Positions 35,494-44,218 of a DNA stretch of 64,000 nucleotides are shown here, piece after piece. The notes under the pieces are model-generated. The model was not told the origin of the DNA. It did not search any database and saw nothing but the letters and a program-made list of their open reading frames with translations. Origin of the DNA: Flavobacterium reichenbachii (GTDB lineage Bacteria > Bacteroidota > Bacteroidia > Flavobacteriales > Flavobacteriaceae). A program made the position numbers and the translations under genes. How positions within the stretch are numbered: the first letter of the stretch is position 1; every line of letters starts with the position of its first letter. The DNA lies in NCBI RefSeq assembly GCF_002217435.1, contig NZ_MUHF01000018.1, forward strand, positions 31,074 through 95,073, given 5' to 3'.

Positions 35494-37425
35494 CTATTTT
35501 CTGAGTTTATACTTTTTTTCCTGATACAAATTTCCTGCTGTTATAACGTGTGCTAAAGCATCTTTGGCTAATTCTTCGTTTAATTTTACAGGAATTAGAG
35601 TAGTATCATTTTTAATTTGGAATTGCAGTGGTTTTAGATTAGGCTGCATAATGACAACTTGATCTTCGACTCTAAATGCATTAATATCATTAAACTGCAT
35701 AATCGATCTTCCTTGTATATCCGAATTTAATTTATTCAAATTTCTTCCTACCATCGGAGTCTCAAAAGGAAGTCCTAAATAACCCAATAATGTTGGTGGA
35801 ATATCAATCTGACTGGCCAATTTATTATAAACAGAACCTTTTTGAACTCCAGGTCCGATGATTAATGCCGGAATATGAAACTTATTAATCGGAACTAAAT
35901 TTTTACCGTAAGTTCTGGTATTATGGTCTGCAATTACAATAAATATTGTGTTTTTAAAATACGCTTCTTTTTTAGCCATCTCGAAGAATTTTCCAATAGA
36001 AAAATCTGCATATTTCATAGCATTGTTTACCGTTGCAGGTTTTTTATCGTACGTTTTTATTCTTCCTGTCGGATATTCAAAAGGTTCATGATTTGAGGTT
36101 GAAAACATTAAAGAAAAGAAAGGTTTATCTCCTTTTGACTTAAAATAATTATTAGCCTTTGTTACTAAATCTTCATCAGAATATCCCCAAGTTCCTTTAA
36201 AAGCGTATTTATTTCCGTCAGATTCAAAATCTTCCTGATCTACAATATCCTGAAAACCATTCCCGTTAAAAAACGAAGCCATATTATCAAAATTGGCCAT
36301 TCCTCCATAAATAAAACTAGTATCGTAGCCTTTTTGTTTTAAAGCATCTGCCAAAGTAAAAAAACCTTGCTGCGAATTTCCTAGTTTCACCACGCTTTCA
36401 GACGGCGATGGCAAAAATCCTGTCACAACAGCTTCAATACCACGTACACTTCTTGTTCCGGTACAATATAAATTGGTAAATAATAAACCTTCTTTTGATA
36501 ATTTATCAAATTCTGGTGTTAATGGCTTTCCTCCTAAAATCCCAACATACTCTGCCCCTAAACTTTCCTGTAGAAAAATTACCAAATTATACGGTTTCTT
36601 TACTACTGTATCCGGTTGTTGTACATGAAGAAACGGAATCTCTGCATTTGTAAAATCATTTGGACCAGCGATCATGTATTTTTTTACACGAGCCACAGCT
36701 TCGGCTTCGTCCATTTTTCCGTACATTTTGGTGTTGCCTTCATTTTTAATAGAATAAGCAGCAAAAGCAACAGTATAAAATGAATTTAAACCCAGAGTAT
36801 TTGTTAACTGATCTGTAGAAAAAACAGCGTTACTGGCATTAATAGGACGTTTTGAAGTTAAACTCGAACGTGCTCCAAAAAACAATAAAAATGCTGTTAA
36901 TGGAAAAACCATCAATTTGAATTTATATTCGGCAGTAGTGGTATGAAAAAGTTTTTTTCCTTTTTTAAATGCAAAATACAATACTAATCCCAGAATTAAG
37001 AATGTGATAATTATTGAAGTCAGGTAACTTTTAAGCAGCATTCCGACAACTTCTTTTGGGTAAATAAGATAATCTAAGAAAATCTTATTAGGACGCGTAT
37101 CATATTGTTTTACAAAATCCGGCGAAGCTAATTCTACAAAAAGAATCAAAAACAAAAATAAAAAACTGTAAATAACCAGAAAATTATTGGTGAATTTAAT
37201 TGCTTTATTAGGTAGAAAAGTAATCAGAACCGCAGGAAGAAAAGACAAATAGCATAGTAAAATTAAATCCATTCGCAGACCGATTGGAAAAATGTACCAG
37301 AAATTTGGCGTTTCGGCCACTCTTTCTTTAAAAAGAAAAAATAAAAATATGCGGCTTAACGTAGTGATAAGCAATCCGATTGCTATGAAATTTAAAACAG
37401 GTTTTAAAAAACTAAATTTTTTCAT
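35494..37425 (-). CDS. LTA synthase-like sulfatase/phosphoglycerol transferase
   Basis: 643 residues. Five membrane segments fall in the first 200 residues (VLNFIAIGLLITTLSRIFLFF onwards, then LTSIIITFLILGLVLYFAF). The large periplasmic domain begins near PYNLVIFLQESLGAEYVG. The probable nucleophile is the Thr in CTGTRSVRGIEA, and metal ligands are in IADHNTRTYG, as in LtaS and MdoB. The family transfers phosphoglycerol or phosphoethanolamine to envelope glycans. A Gram-negative Bacteroidota has no lipoteichoic acid, so the acceptor is unknown. It is the last gene of a MATE - small acidic protein - sulfatase operon. Confidence 0.88.
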   Translation of the reverse strand: MKKFSFLKPVLNFIAIGLLITTLSRIFLFFLFKERVAETPNFWYIFPIGLRMDLILLCYLSFLPAVLITFLPNKAIKFTNNFLVIYSFLFLFLILFVELASPDFVKQYDTRPNKIFLDYLIYPKEVVGMLLKSYLTSIIITFLILGLVLYFAFKKGKKLFHTTTAEYKFKLMVFPLTAFLLFFGARSSLTSKRPINASNAVFSTDQLTNTLGLNSFYTVAFAAYSIKNEGNTKMYGKMDEAEAVARVKKYMIAGPNDFTNAEIPFLHVQQPDTVVKKPYNLVIFLQESLGAEYVGILGGKPLTPEFDKLSKEGLLFTNLYCTGTRSVRGIEAVVTGFLPSPSESVVKLGNSQQGFFTLADALKQKGYDTSFIYGGMANFDNMASFFNGNGFQDIVDQEDFESDGNKYAFKGTWGYSDEDLVTKANNYFKSKGDKPFFSLMFSTSNHEPFEYPTGRIKTYDKKPATVNNAMKYADFSIGKFFEMAKKEAYFKNTIFIVIADHNTRTYGKNLVPINKFHIPALIIGPGVQKGSVYNKLASQIDIPPTLLGYLGLPFETPMVGRNLNKLNSDIQGRSIMQFNDINAFRVEDQVVIMQPNLKPLQFQIKNDTTLIPVKLNEELAKDALAHVITAGNLYQEKKYKLRK

Positions 37426-37460
37426 TAATAAGAATTAAAGCTTAAAAATCAGAACTAAAA

Positions 37461-37688
37461 TTACTCTTCGTAACGGTTTATTTCTCTATCATAAAATTCA
37501 TTTGCCAAAACAATTAAGCCTTCCATTTCAGCATTCAGTTCAGCTTCATCAAGATCTTCTGCTTCTTCCATAAACTCAACCTCATCATCTTTAAGATTAA
37601 TGATAAATCTTGGATAATCAAGGTGAATGATAAAGATATCATCTGGAAAGTCAGTATTATCTCCAAGTAAAAATTTAGGTAATTCCAT
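37461..37688 (-). CDS. Small acidic protein of unknown function
   Basis: 75 residues, with nearly a third Asp or Glu. The N-terminal half (MELPKFLLGDNTDFPDDIF, then FIIHLDYPRFIINL) looks like a beta-rich start; the second half is an acidic helix (EEAEDLDEAELNAEME). It sits 35 bp upstream of the sulfatase gene and 27 bp downstream of the MATE gene, on the same strand. It has no signal peptide and no known domain. Its operon position and codon use are like those of its neighbours, so I take it as a real gene. Confidence 0.75.
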   Translation of the reverse strand: MELPKFLLGDNTDFPDDIFIIHLDYPRFIINLKDDEVEFMEEAEDLDEAELNAEMEGLIVLANEFYDREINRYEE

Positions 37689-37715
37689 ATTATTATAGTT
37701 TTAAATATTTCAAAT

Positions 37716-39101
37716 TTAGGTATTTGAAAATGAATTATTGATTAATTTTTTTGTTAAGTAATGAAAGCGAAGATACAAGAAAACTGCAGCAAAAGTCAAT
37801 CCTGCCAAAAGTCCGATCCAAACGCCCTGCGCTTTCCATTCTGTATATTCTCCCAGATAATAAGAAATTGGAAAACCTATTACCCAATAGGCAGTAAAGG
37901 TAATATACATCGGGATTTTAACATCCTGTAAACCGCGAAGTGCTCCTAACACCACAACTTGAATTCCGTCAGAAATCTGGAATACAGCAGCTATCAACAG
38001 TAATTTTGATGCAATACTTACCACTTCAGTATTATCCAGAATCTGGCCGGTGTTTTCCATATTCAAAAAGATATGCGGTAAGAAGCTGTGAAAAGCTATA
38101 AACAGTAAAGCAAAAATAGTTTCCAAAATTATGGCAAGTAAAAATATTGAACGAGCAACAACTACCAATTTCTTAAAATCGCCCAATCCTCTTTGATTGC
38201 TCACTCTTATCATAGAAGTTACACTTAACCCCATGGCAAACATAAAAGTAAGAGAAGATAAACTTAGAGCAACTTGGTTGGCAGCCTGACTTGTTTTACC
38301 AATATTCCCGCAAAGCCAGATTGACGCCGTAAAAAGAACTACCTCAAAAAGCATCTGCATAGCAGACGGAAATCCTATATTGATTATCTTTTTTATGGTT
38401 GTACTTTTTATTTCATCAAAACTGAAATTTTTGAAAAATCGTTTTAAATCGTTTCTTCTGGACAACATAATATGCATGAACATCACCAAAAATATTCTTG
38501 AAATCACAGTTCCAAGCGCGGCGCCGATAATTCCCATTTTTGGAAAAAACCAGATTCCATATATTAATACATAATTCATACCCACATGAAGTACGTTTGC
38601 CATAACCATAGCATACATAGAATATTTTGTGAATGACAATCCATCAGCAAATTGCTTATATCCCTGATACATTATTAATGGAATCAAAGAGAATGCAACC
38701 CATCCTAGATAAGGTTTTGCCAATGCAATTACATCTGCGGGCTGATCTAACAATTCCATTATTGGTTTTGCGAACATAATTAAGGTAAAAAGCACTACTC
38801 CTAAAATTGTACAAAGAAATAAGCCGTGATGAAATGCAGAACGAATTTTAGTATCATTTTTCTCTGCATCGCCTTCTGCAACGATTGGTGTAATAGCCGT
38901 TGAGAATCCAATTCCTAAGGACATTGCGATAAAAATCATACTGTTACCCAATGAAACCGCTGCTAATTCTGTACTTCCCAGTTTTCCCACCATGATATTA
39001 TCGACAATACCTATTAAGGTATGTCCTACCATTCCTAATATTATAGGATATGCTAGTCTAAAATTATACGAAAACTCTTTTGTGTATTGTTTAAGATTCA
39101 A
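37716..39101 (-). CDS. MATE family efflux transporter
   Basis: 461 residues with 12 membrane segments in two repeats. The first helix region AYPIILGMVGHTLIGIVDNIMVG and its repeat GFPSAMQMLFEVVLFTASIW are typical of NorM-type MATE proteins. It exports drugs or metabolites with a Na+ or H+ gradient; the substrate is unknown. A TATCTTTG box on the minus strand (39129-39122), 21 bp before the start, is a fair promoter candidate. It is the first gene of the three-gene operon. Confidence 0.92.
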   Translation of the reverse strand: MNLKQYTKEFSYNFRLAYPIILGMVGHTLIGIVDNIMVGKLGSTELAAVSLGNSMIFIAMSLGIGFSTAITPIVAEGDAEKNDTKIRSAFHHGLFLCTILGVVLFTLIMFAKPIMELLDQPADVIALAKPYLGWVAFSLIPLIMYQGYKQFADGLSFTKYSMYAMVMANVLHVGMNYVLIYGIWFFPKMGIIGAALGTVISRIFLVMFMHIMLSRRNDLKRFFKNFSFDEIKSTTIKKIINIGFPSAMQMLFEVVLFTASIWLCGNIGKTSQAANQVALSLSSLTFMFAMGLSVTSMIRVSNQRGLGDFKKLVVVARSIFLLAIILETIFALLFIAFHSFLPHIFLNMENTGQILDNTEVVSIASKLLLIAAVFQISDGIQVVVLGALRGLQDVKIPMYITFTAYWVIGFPISYYLGEYTEWKAQGVWIGLLAGLTFAAVFLYLRFHYLTKKLINNSFSNT

Positions 39102-39291
39102 TTTGCATTCTTTTTAATCGGCAAAGATAATCAGAAGCTTTGAATTCTCTTCTATTATTAAAAATATAAGCTAATATTAAGAATATCCTTTATAAAACCA
39201 ATATTATATAACAATTCCTAAAAATTATATAACAACGCCTTTAAGGCTAGATTTTACTTTTACATTATTAATAATTCAAAATGAAATTGTC

Positions 39292-39804
39292 ATGAGAAAA
39301 TCAAGAAATCTAAAAATTTTATGCCTGGCAGCTTTTGCCTTTTTATACGCCAATACAACTTTCGCTCAAGACAGTGAAATTAAAAATTACGATCAAGGTT
39401 TTAGATTAGGATTTGGAATTAATGGCGGTATACCAACTGACAAAGATTACGATTGGTCACTTGGAGGAGATGTTCGTTTACAATACGATTTAACAAAGAG
39501 AGCATCATTGACACTTACAACGGGTTTTACAAACTTGTTTCAAAAAGGAGACGCTAAAGATTTAGGTTTTATACCTGCAAAAGCTGGTTTTAAAGCGTTT
39601 ATCTGGGAAGATCAATTTTATGTTTTAGGAGAAGTAGGTGCAGGTTTTGCTGTAACTAATGGCTACGATAAAACTACTTTTTTATGGGCTCCAGGAATTG
39701 GATATGCCAATAAATATATTGACTTAAGCGTTCGTTACGAAGATTATAAAGATTTTAGAACCAATCAGGTAGCACTGCGTGTTGCTTATGGTTTTGACTT
39801 ATAA
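39292..39804 (+). CDS. Small outer-membrane beta-barrel protein
   Basis: 170 residues with a clear signal peptide (ILCLAAFAFLYANTTFAQ). The mature part consists of alternating strands with aromatic ends (FRLGFGINGGIPTD, LGGDVRLQYDLT, ASLTLTTGFTNLF, YVLGEVGAGFAV) and ends in VALRVAYGFDL, with an aromatic near the C-terminus as in OmpA/OmpW-like eight-stranded barrels. It has no peptidoglycan-binding domain. Function is unknown. A weak TACTTTTA box lies at 39255-39262. Confidence 0.82.
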   Translation: MRKSRNLKILCLAAFAFLYANTTFAQDSEIKNYDQGFRLGFGINGGIPTDKDYDWSLGGDVRLQYDLTKRASLTLTTGFTNLFQKGDAKDLGFIPAKAGFKAFIWEDQFYVLGEVGAGFAVTNGYDKTTFLWAPGIGYANKYIDLSVRYEDYKDFRTNQVALRVAYGFDL

Positions 39805-39848
39805 AAATTAAATTAGGTTTATTTTATTTTTTTGTTTTTGGGAAAATT

Positions 39849-39886
39849 CCGGCAGATCTCTCTTAGTCTGCCGGTTTTTTTATTTT
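39849..39886 (+). terminator. Terminator between the barrel-protein gene and the PPK2 gene
   Basis: CCGGCAG and CTGCCGG pair around a 12-nt loop, then TTTTTTTATTTT. It also reaches the stop of the convergent PPK2 gene. Confidence 0.9.
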
Positions 39887-40760
39887 ATGCACCCAGTGCT
39901 TTTTTATAGCTTTCAAAATTTGCCAGTATCTTATCATCCAATTCTGGCTCCTTAATATCGGTATGTGTTTTCATTTCTTCCCAGATAATTTTAGCAACAA
40001 TATATCGTGCCATTTCTTTATCATCTGCAGGAACAACGTACCAAGGCGCATGCTCTTTAGAAGTTTCATTGATCGCTTCTTCGTAATATTTCTGGTATTC
40101 ATCCCAGTGTTCGCGCTCTTTTAAATCTCCGGGAGAAAATTTCCAGTTATGTTTTCCTTCTTCCAAACGGCGTAATAATCTTTCTCTCTGCTCGTCTTTG
40201 CTTAAGTGAAGATAAAATTTCAAAATAATCGTTCCGTTATCGGCAATATGTTTTTCGAAGTTATTGATCTGCTCAATTCTATTTTTCCAAAATTTAGGTT
40301 TAATATCCTCGACTGAATTTATATCAGGCAGATTTTCATTCAAAATATATTCCGGATGCACGCGCGTTACCAAAACATTTTCATAATGCGTTCTGTTAAA
40401 AATTGCAAACTTACCTTTCTCTGGCAGTGCAATATAATGTCTCCACAAATAATCATGGCTCAGTTCTGTAGAATTTGGAGTTTTAAAACTGTGAACTACT
40501 ACCCCACGCGGATTAAATTCTTTAAAAACTTCCCTGATTAAACTATCTTTTCCGGAAGTATCCATTCCCTGCAGGCAGATTAAAACCGAATACTTGTTGT
40601 GCGCATACATTGTGTCCTGTAAATCACTTAGTTTTGCCTGTACTTTATCTAGCTTTTCTTCTTTTTCTTCATCATCGGCTTTTATATCGAGCAGCGTAGG
40701 AATTTTTTTCAGTTTAATTTCCTTAGTAACTTTAAAATCATTCGGATTTATTGATTTCAT
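39885..40760 (-). CDS. Polyphosphate kinase 2 family protein
   Basis: 291 residues. Walker A is GMDTSGKDS (65-73). FNRTHYENVLVTRV and the Lys/Arg-rich lid (HLSKDEQRERLLRRLEEG) are the other conserved PPK2 blocks, and WKFSPGDLKEREHWDEY matches the family C-terminus. It moves phosphate between polyphosphate and nucleotides. One-domain PPK2 enzymes of this length mostly use polyphosphate to phosphorylate ADP or AMP; which of these applies cannot be read here. It has no signal peptide, so it is cytoplasmic. Confidence 0.93.
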   Translation of the reverse strand: MKSINPNDFKVTKEIKLKKIPTLLDIKADDEEKEEKLDKVQAKLSDLQDTMYAHNKYSVLICLQGMDTSGKDSLIREVFKEFNPRGVVVHSFKTPNSTELSHDYLWRHYIALPEKGKFAIFNRTHYENVLVTRVHPEYILNENLPDINSVEDIKPKFWKNRIEQINNFEKHIADNGTIILKFYLHLSKDEQRERLLRRLEEGKHNWKFSPGDLKEREHWDEYQKYYEEAINETSKEHAPWYVVPADDKEMARYIVAKIIWEEMKTHTDIKEPELDDKILANFESYKKALGA

Positions 40761-40802
40761 ATTTTTTCAAATTTAATATCATAAATATACTACTTTTACG
40801 AA

Positions 40803-40820
40803 TTCCGATAACTATCGGAA
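40803..40820. repeat. REP-like palindrome TTCCGATA-AC-TATCGGAA
   Basis: An 18-nt inverted repeat with perfect 8-bp arms in the 97-bp gap between divergent genes. It is related to the palindromes at 18724 and 62978. Confidence 0.65.
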
Positions 40821-40857
40821 CTCCCATTCATTGCAATACTTTTTCAAAACAACATTA

Positions 40858-41694
40858 ATGGAAAAATTCACATTAGAAATATTATTTCAAATCATCGGAA
40901 TAGGTTCTGCATCAGGATTATTTTATAATAATGATGCGCTTTACGTAATTGGCGATAACAGCGGCTTTTTGTACGAATACAATATGCAGAATCAGCAGTT
41001 AAATCAGCATGCATTAATTGATAATCCAACACAGAATATTCCGAAAAATCTAAAACCTGATTTTGAATCTTTAACATATCATAACGATACACTTTATGTT
41101 TTTGGTTCTGGTTCAACCGAAAACAGAAACAAAATGATCGAGTTCGATCTTAAAAATAAAACCATTTTACAGAAAAATAATTTGGTGGATTTATATGGTT
41201 TAATGCAAAGTTTTGGCGAAATAAAACCAGAAGATTTTAATCTGGAAGGTGCTATTTTTGACGGCGAAAACTGGTATTTATTCAATCGCGGAAACGGAGT
41301 TTCTAACAAAAACGCCATTTTTACCATTCATGCCAAAAATCTTGGAGAAGAATTTGCCTTGATTTCTGTTAATTATAAACTGCCAAAAATAAAAGGAGTA
41401 CGTTCTAGTTTTACCGACGCCGTTTTGGTCGAAGATAAAATTTATTTTCTTTCTACTGCAGAAGACACAAAATCAACTTACGACGACGGAGAAATCTTAG
41501 GAAGTTTTATAGGCAGAATTGATCTTAAAACCATGAAAATTGATTTTACACAAAAAATTACTTCCACTAATAAATTTGAAGGCTTGACTTTTTATAAAAA
41601 GGAAAACAATAAAATCGAATTTTTGCTTTGCGAAGATAATGACACAGACGTTTTAGAAACTAAGATTTTTAAATTGACTTTGCCACTAAAATAA
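40858..41694 (+). CDS. Beta-propeller-like protein of unknown function
   Basis: 278 residues from the ATG at 40858; the open frame extends to a TTG at 40831, which is less likely. There is no obvious signal peptide. Repeated beta segments (GLFYNNDALYVIGDNSGFLYEY, then LTYHNDTLYVFGSGS, AIFDGENWYLFNRGNG, AVLVEDKIYFLSTAEDT, IDLKTMKIDF) fit a propeller of five to six blades. The FEGLTFYK segment near the end resembles VEGIT in the protein at 11378. No active-site motif is seen. A word-repeat element follows. Confidence 0.72.
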   Translation: MEKFTLEILFQIIGIGSASGLFYNNDALYVIGDNSGFLYEYNMQNQQLNQHALIDNPTQNIPKNLKPDFESLTYHNDTLYVFGSGSTENRNKMIEFDLKNKTILQKNNLVDLYGLMQSFGEIKPEDFNLEGAIFDGENWYLFNRGNGVSNKNAIFTIHAKNLGEEFALISVNYKLPKIKGVRSSFTDAVLVEDKIYFLSTAEDTKSTYDDGEILGSFIGRIDLKTMKIDFTQKITSTNKFEGLTFYKKENNKIEFLLCEDNDTDVLETKIFKLTLPLK

Positions 41695-41699
41695 GCAAC

Positions 41700-41795
41700 T
41701 TTACTTTGCGAGCCTTTGCGTAATTCTTTGCGAATCTTTGCGGTAAAACTATAACGCAAAGATTCGCAAAGTCAGCTCAGAGATTCACAAAGGTT
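41700..41795. repeat. Word-repeat stem-loop element (CTTTGCG type)
   Basis: Arms 41726-41742 (CTTTGCGAATCTTTGCG) and 41755-41771 are exactly complementary over 17 bp with a 12-nt loop. Further copies of TTTGCG on the left and CGCAAAG or CACAAAGG on the right extend the fold-back. Confidence 0.85.
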
Positions 41796-41830
41796 ATTCT
41801 TTTCACTAAAACAAACCTATAACCAACTAA

Positions 41831-42511
41831 ATGCTCAACAATACAAACTCTAGTAAGAAATCGGCATTAATTATCGGGATTTTACTTTCTGTACTTCTTC
41901 CTTTTCTAGCCATTTTTTTTTCTTTACTTTTCAAAAAAATAGGCATTAGCAACGAAATTCAATTTTACATTTCGAGATTTGCAATTTGGTTTTCTCTACT
42001 GCTGCTATTCTTTTATTCTTTAAAAATAGAAAAACAGCCATTCCTGCTTTGGAAAGAAACCGAATATTCTTTTTCTTTTTTTGCTAAAGCCCTATTCATT
42101 ACATTCCTAAAATTATTCATAGCGGTATTCATTACCGGGGTTTTGTTTATATTATTTAAGATAACAGGAGAAAGTGCTGTATTAAATAAAGCTTTGGCTC
42201 TTTTTAAAAAGAGTTATTTTTTATTGTTTTTTACTTGTGTCACGGCTGGTATTACCGAGGAATTAATTTTTAGAGGTTATTTACTCCCAAGGTTAGAACT
42301 GCTGCTAAAAAATAAAAAACTGGCTGTAATTATTTCCAGCATTATTTTTGGATTCCTGCATATTGGTTACGGAACTTTGATAAATGTTGTTGGTCCAATT
42401 GTAATCGGATTGGTATTTGCCGTACAATACGACAAATACAGAAACATAAAAATCCTGATTATGTGTCATTTTTTATGGGATCTGCTTCTTTTAATCGCCA
42501 AAACACGATAA
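41831..42511 (+). CDS. CPBP family intramembrane metalloprotease (CAAX protease-like)
   Basis: 226 residues, about six to seven membrane segments. The three active-site motifs are present: EE-x3-R in GITEELIFRGYLLP, FGFLHIGYG, and HFLWDLLLL near the C-terminus. Bacterial CPBP proteases are often linked to bacteriocin self-immunity or membrane protein processing, but no bacteriocin gene is adjacent, so the substrate is unknown. Confidence 0.88.
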   Translation: MLNNTNSSKKSALIIGILLSVLLPFLAIFFSLLFKKIGISNEIQFYISRFAIWFSLLLLFFYSLKIEKQPFLLWKETEYSFSFFAKALFITFLKLFIAVFITGVLFILFKITGESAVLNKALALFKKSYFLLFFTCVTAGITEELIFRGYLLPRLELLLKNKKLAVIISSIIFGFLHIGYGTLINVVGPIVIGLVFAVQYDKYRNIKILIMCHFLWDLLLLIAKTR

Positions 42512-42611
42512 AATTAAATTTAAATAAAGTCCACAAAAACAGATGTTTACAAAATAATTTAAATTATTTTTATATTTATTTCATCTTCGTCCCAACCTTT
42601 TTAGCTTATTA

Positions 42612-43175
42612 GTGCTCTTTATAATAAAGACCAAACTTGTGATAAACGAAACTCAAATTTCTAACTGCAAAAAAATGAACCGTGATGCCCAGCGTCAGGT
42701 TTATGAGCATATGGCTCCAAAATTGTATCGCGTCTGCAAACGATACCTTAAGAAAGAAGAAGAAATTGAAGAAGCTCTGGCTGATGCTTTCTATACCATA
42801 TTTACAAAATTAGAACAGCTCAAAGAAGATAAGGCTTTTGAAGCCTGGGCCAGAAAAATTACTGTTAATCACTGCTTGGCCTCCATCAAGAAGAACACTA
42901 ATTTTAATATGTATCTTGATGATGTAAAGATGCTTTCGCAGCCTTTTACAGAAGAAATGAGTGAGTTAGAAGAAGAAGATTTACTCAATTTATTAAACCA
43001 TATTCCGGATGGCTGTAAAACCGTTTTTAATCTTTTTGTGATTGAAGGTTTCGGTCATAAGGAAATAGCGGCAATGCTGAACATTTCAGAAGGCACTTCT
43101 AAATCACAACTGAATGCCGCTAAAACCAAACTAAAAGATCTGGTTAATAAATTGTATTATCAAAAAGCAAAATAG
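42612..43175 (+). CDS. ECF-type RNA polymerase sigma factor
   Basis: 187 residues from GTG at 42612; GTG at 42639 (VINETQIS) and the ATG at MNRDAQR are alternative starts. Region 2 is visible at EEIEEALADAFYTIFTKLEQL and WARKITVNHCL. Region 4 is CKTVFNLFVIEGFGHKEIAAMLNISEGTSKSQL, a helix-turn-helix. It should direct RNA polymerase to a specific set of promoters and be held inactive by the membrane protein encoded 2 bp downstream. Its target genes probably include the vWA surface protein that follows. Confidence 0.93.
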   Translation: MLFIIKTKLVINETQISNCKKMNRDAQRQVYEHMAPKLYRVCKRYLKKEEEIEEALADAFYTIFTKLEQLKEDKAFEAWARKITVNHCLASIKKNTNFNMYLDDVKMLSQPFTEEMSELEEEDLLNLLNHIPDGCKTVFNLFVIEGFGHKEIAAMLNISEGTSKSQLNAAKTKLKDLVNKLYYQKAK

Positions 43176-43177
43176 TC

Positions 43178-44137
43178 ATGGACAATCAAGATAAAATATT
43201 CAATAGATTTAAGGAAGCTGCAGAAAACGAAACAGCTAAAGATTTTCCGGGAATGGAAAAAGTCTGGTCGCGTGTTGAAGAAAAACTCGACAAAAAGGAA
43301 GATAAAAAAGCAATTTCGATGTGGAAAAAAGTTTCAATTGCTGCATCTCTTTTATTAATAATTTCTTTAGGCTCTCAGTTTTTTAAAACCGATAAAACTC
43401 CAAGTATTGAAAATACCGATAAAGTAGTAATCAACGAAGCTGGGAAAGAATCAATTCAGAACTCAGAATCAAGAAAAGGTAAAGTTGCAGCTTCAGATGA
43501 TTCTGTAATTATTCCAGAAGACGAAGCAGAAAAAATTATAAATAAACTTCAAAAACCTACAGTTGTTTTCAATGAAGCTGTAATTGTAGATAATGCGCCT
43601 TTGATTACAGAAGCGGCGTCTCCAATAGCTGCTGACGAAGTTTTTGCTCCCGCTCCTGCAATCGTTTCCGGCTATATAAGTCAGCGAGATTCTATTGCCA
43701 GAGATAAAGCGAGAGATTACGAATCTGAAAAATCAAGTAAAAGAAATTCATATGCCCTTGCAGATTCTGAAAAAGAAACTCAAATGGCTAAAAAAAGTGC
43801 ACCACTCGTTATTATGAACGGAAGACCGATCTCTCACAGCAACGATCAGAAAAGAGATAAAATGATGCAGGAAGAACTTCCTAATATGAATCCCGAAAAT
43901 TTAGATTCGCTGGTAATATTAGATGAACCTTTGTACATTATTGATGGTATTTATTATTCTGAAAATGATTTATTTGGTAAAAATCCAACGAGTCCTTATG
44001 CTCCTTTAAACAAACAGGAAATAAAAACAATTACGATTCTGCAAGATCTGGAAGCCACAGAAAAATATGGCGATAAAGGAAAAAAAGGAGTTGTAATAAT
44101 TACTACTAAAACAGGGAAACCAACTCCCTTAAAATAA
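43178..44137 (+). CDS. Anti-sigma-like membrane protein with TonB-plug-like C-terminal tail
   Basis: 319 residues. The cytoplasmic N-terminus (MDNQDKIFNRFKEAAENE, then FPGMEKVWSRVEEKL) is followed by a single membrane segment at about 51-69 (VSIAASLLLIISLGSQFF). A long periplasmic region follows. Its last 70 residues (from 250) read EPLYIIDGIYY...EIKTITILQDLEATEKYGDKGKKGVVIITT, closely resembling the plug segment of the downstream protein (EPIYIVDGVAIN...DIDNVSVLKDKAATSVYGTRASNGVVVIST). Gene order and topology support an anti-sigma role; the tail may receive a signal from a surface partner. Standard zinc-binding anti-sigma (ZAS) histidine-cysteine motifs are absent. Confidence 0.75.
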   Translation: MDNQDKIFNRFKEAAENETAKDFPGMEKVWSRVEEKLDKKEDKKAISMWKKVSIAASLLLIISLGSQFFKTDKTPSIENTDKVVINEAGKESIQNSESRKGKVAASDDSVIIPEDEAEKIINKLQKPTVVFNEAVIVDNAPLITEAASPIAADEVFAPAPAIVSGYISQRDSIARDKARDYESEKSSKRNSYALADSEKETQMAKKSAPLVIMNGRPISHSNDQKRDKMMQEELPNMNPENLDSLVILDEPLYIIDGIYYSENDLFGKNPTSPYAPLNKQEIKTITILQDLEATEKYGDKGKKGVVIITTKTGKPTPLK

Positions 44138-44153
44138 CTAAAATTCATTCTAA

Positions 44154-44184
44154 ACTTTGTCAAAGTACGGCACTTTGACAAAGT
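44154..44184. repeat. Hairpin of two self-palindromic ACTTTGnCAAAGT words
   Basis: ACTTTGTCAAAGT, ACGGC, ACTTTGACAAAGT: the two 13-mers are exact reverse complements, and each is itself palindromic around its centre. It lies in the 81-bp gap between the anti-sigma-like gene and the vWA gene. Confidence 0.8.
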
Positions 44185-44218
44185 AAACACACCAACATTA
44201 ATTCTAAAACTTATTATT

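Noticed and set aside
41831..42511. CPBP protease as part of a bacteriocin-immunity locus
   Set aside because: No precursor peptide, leader motif or ABC peptidase gene occurs within several kilobases.
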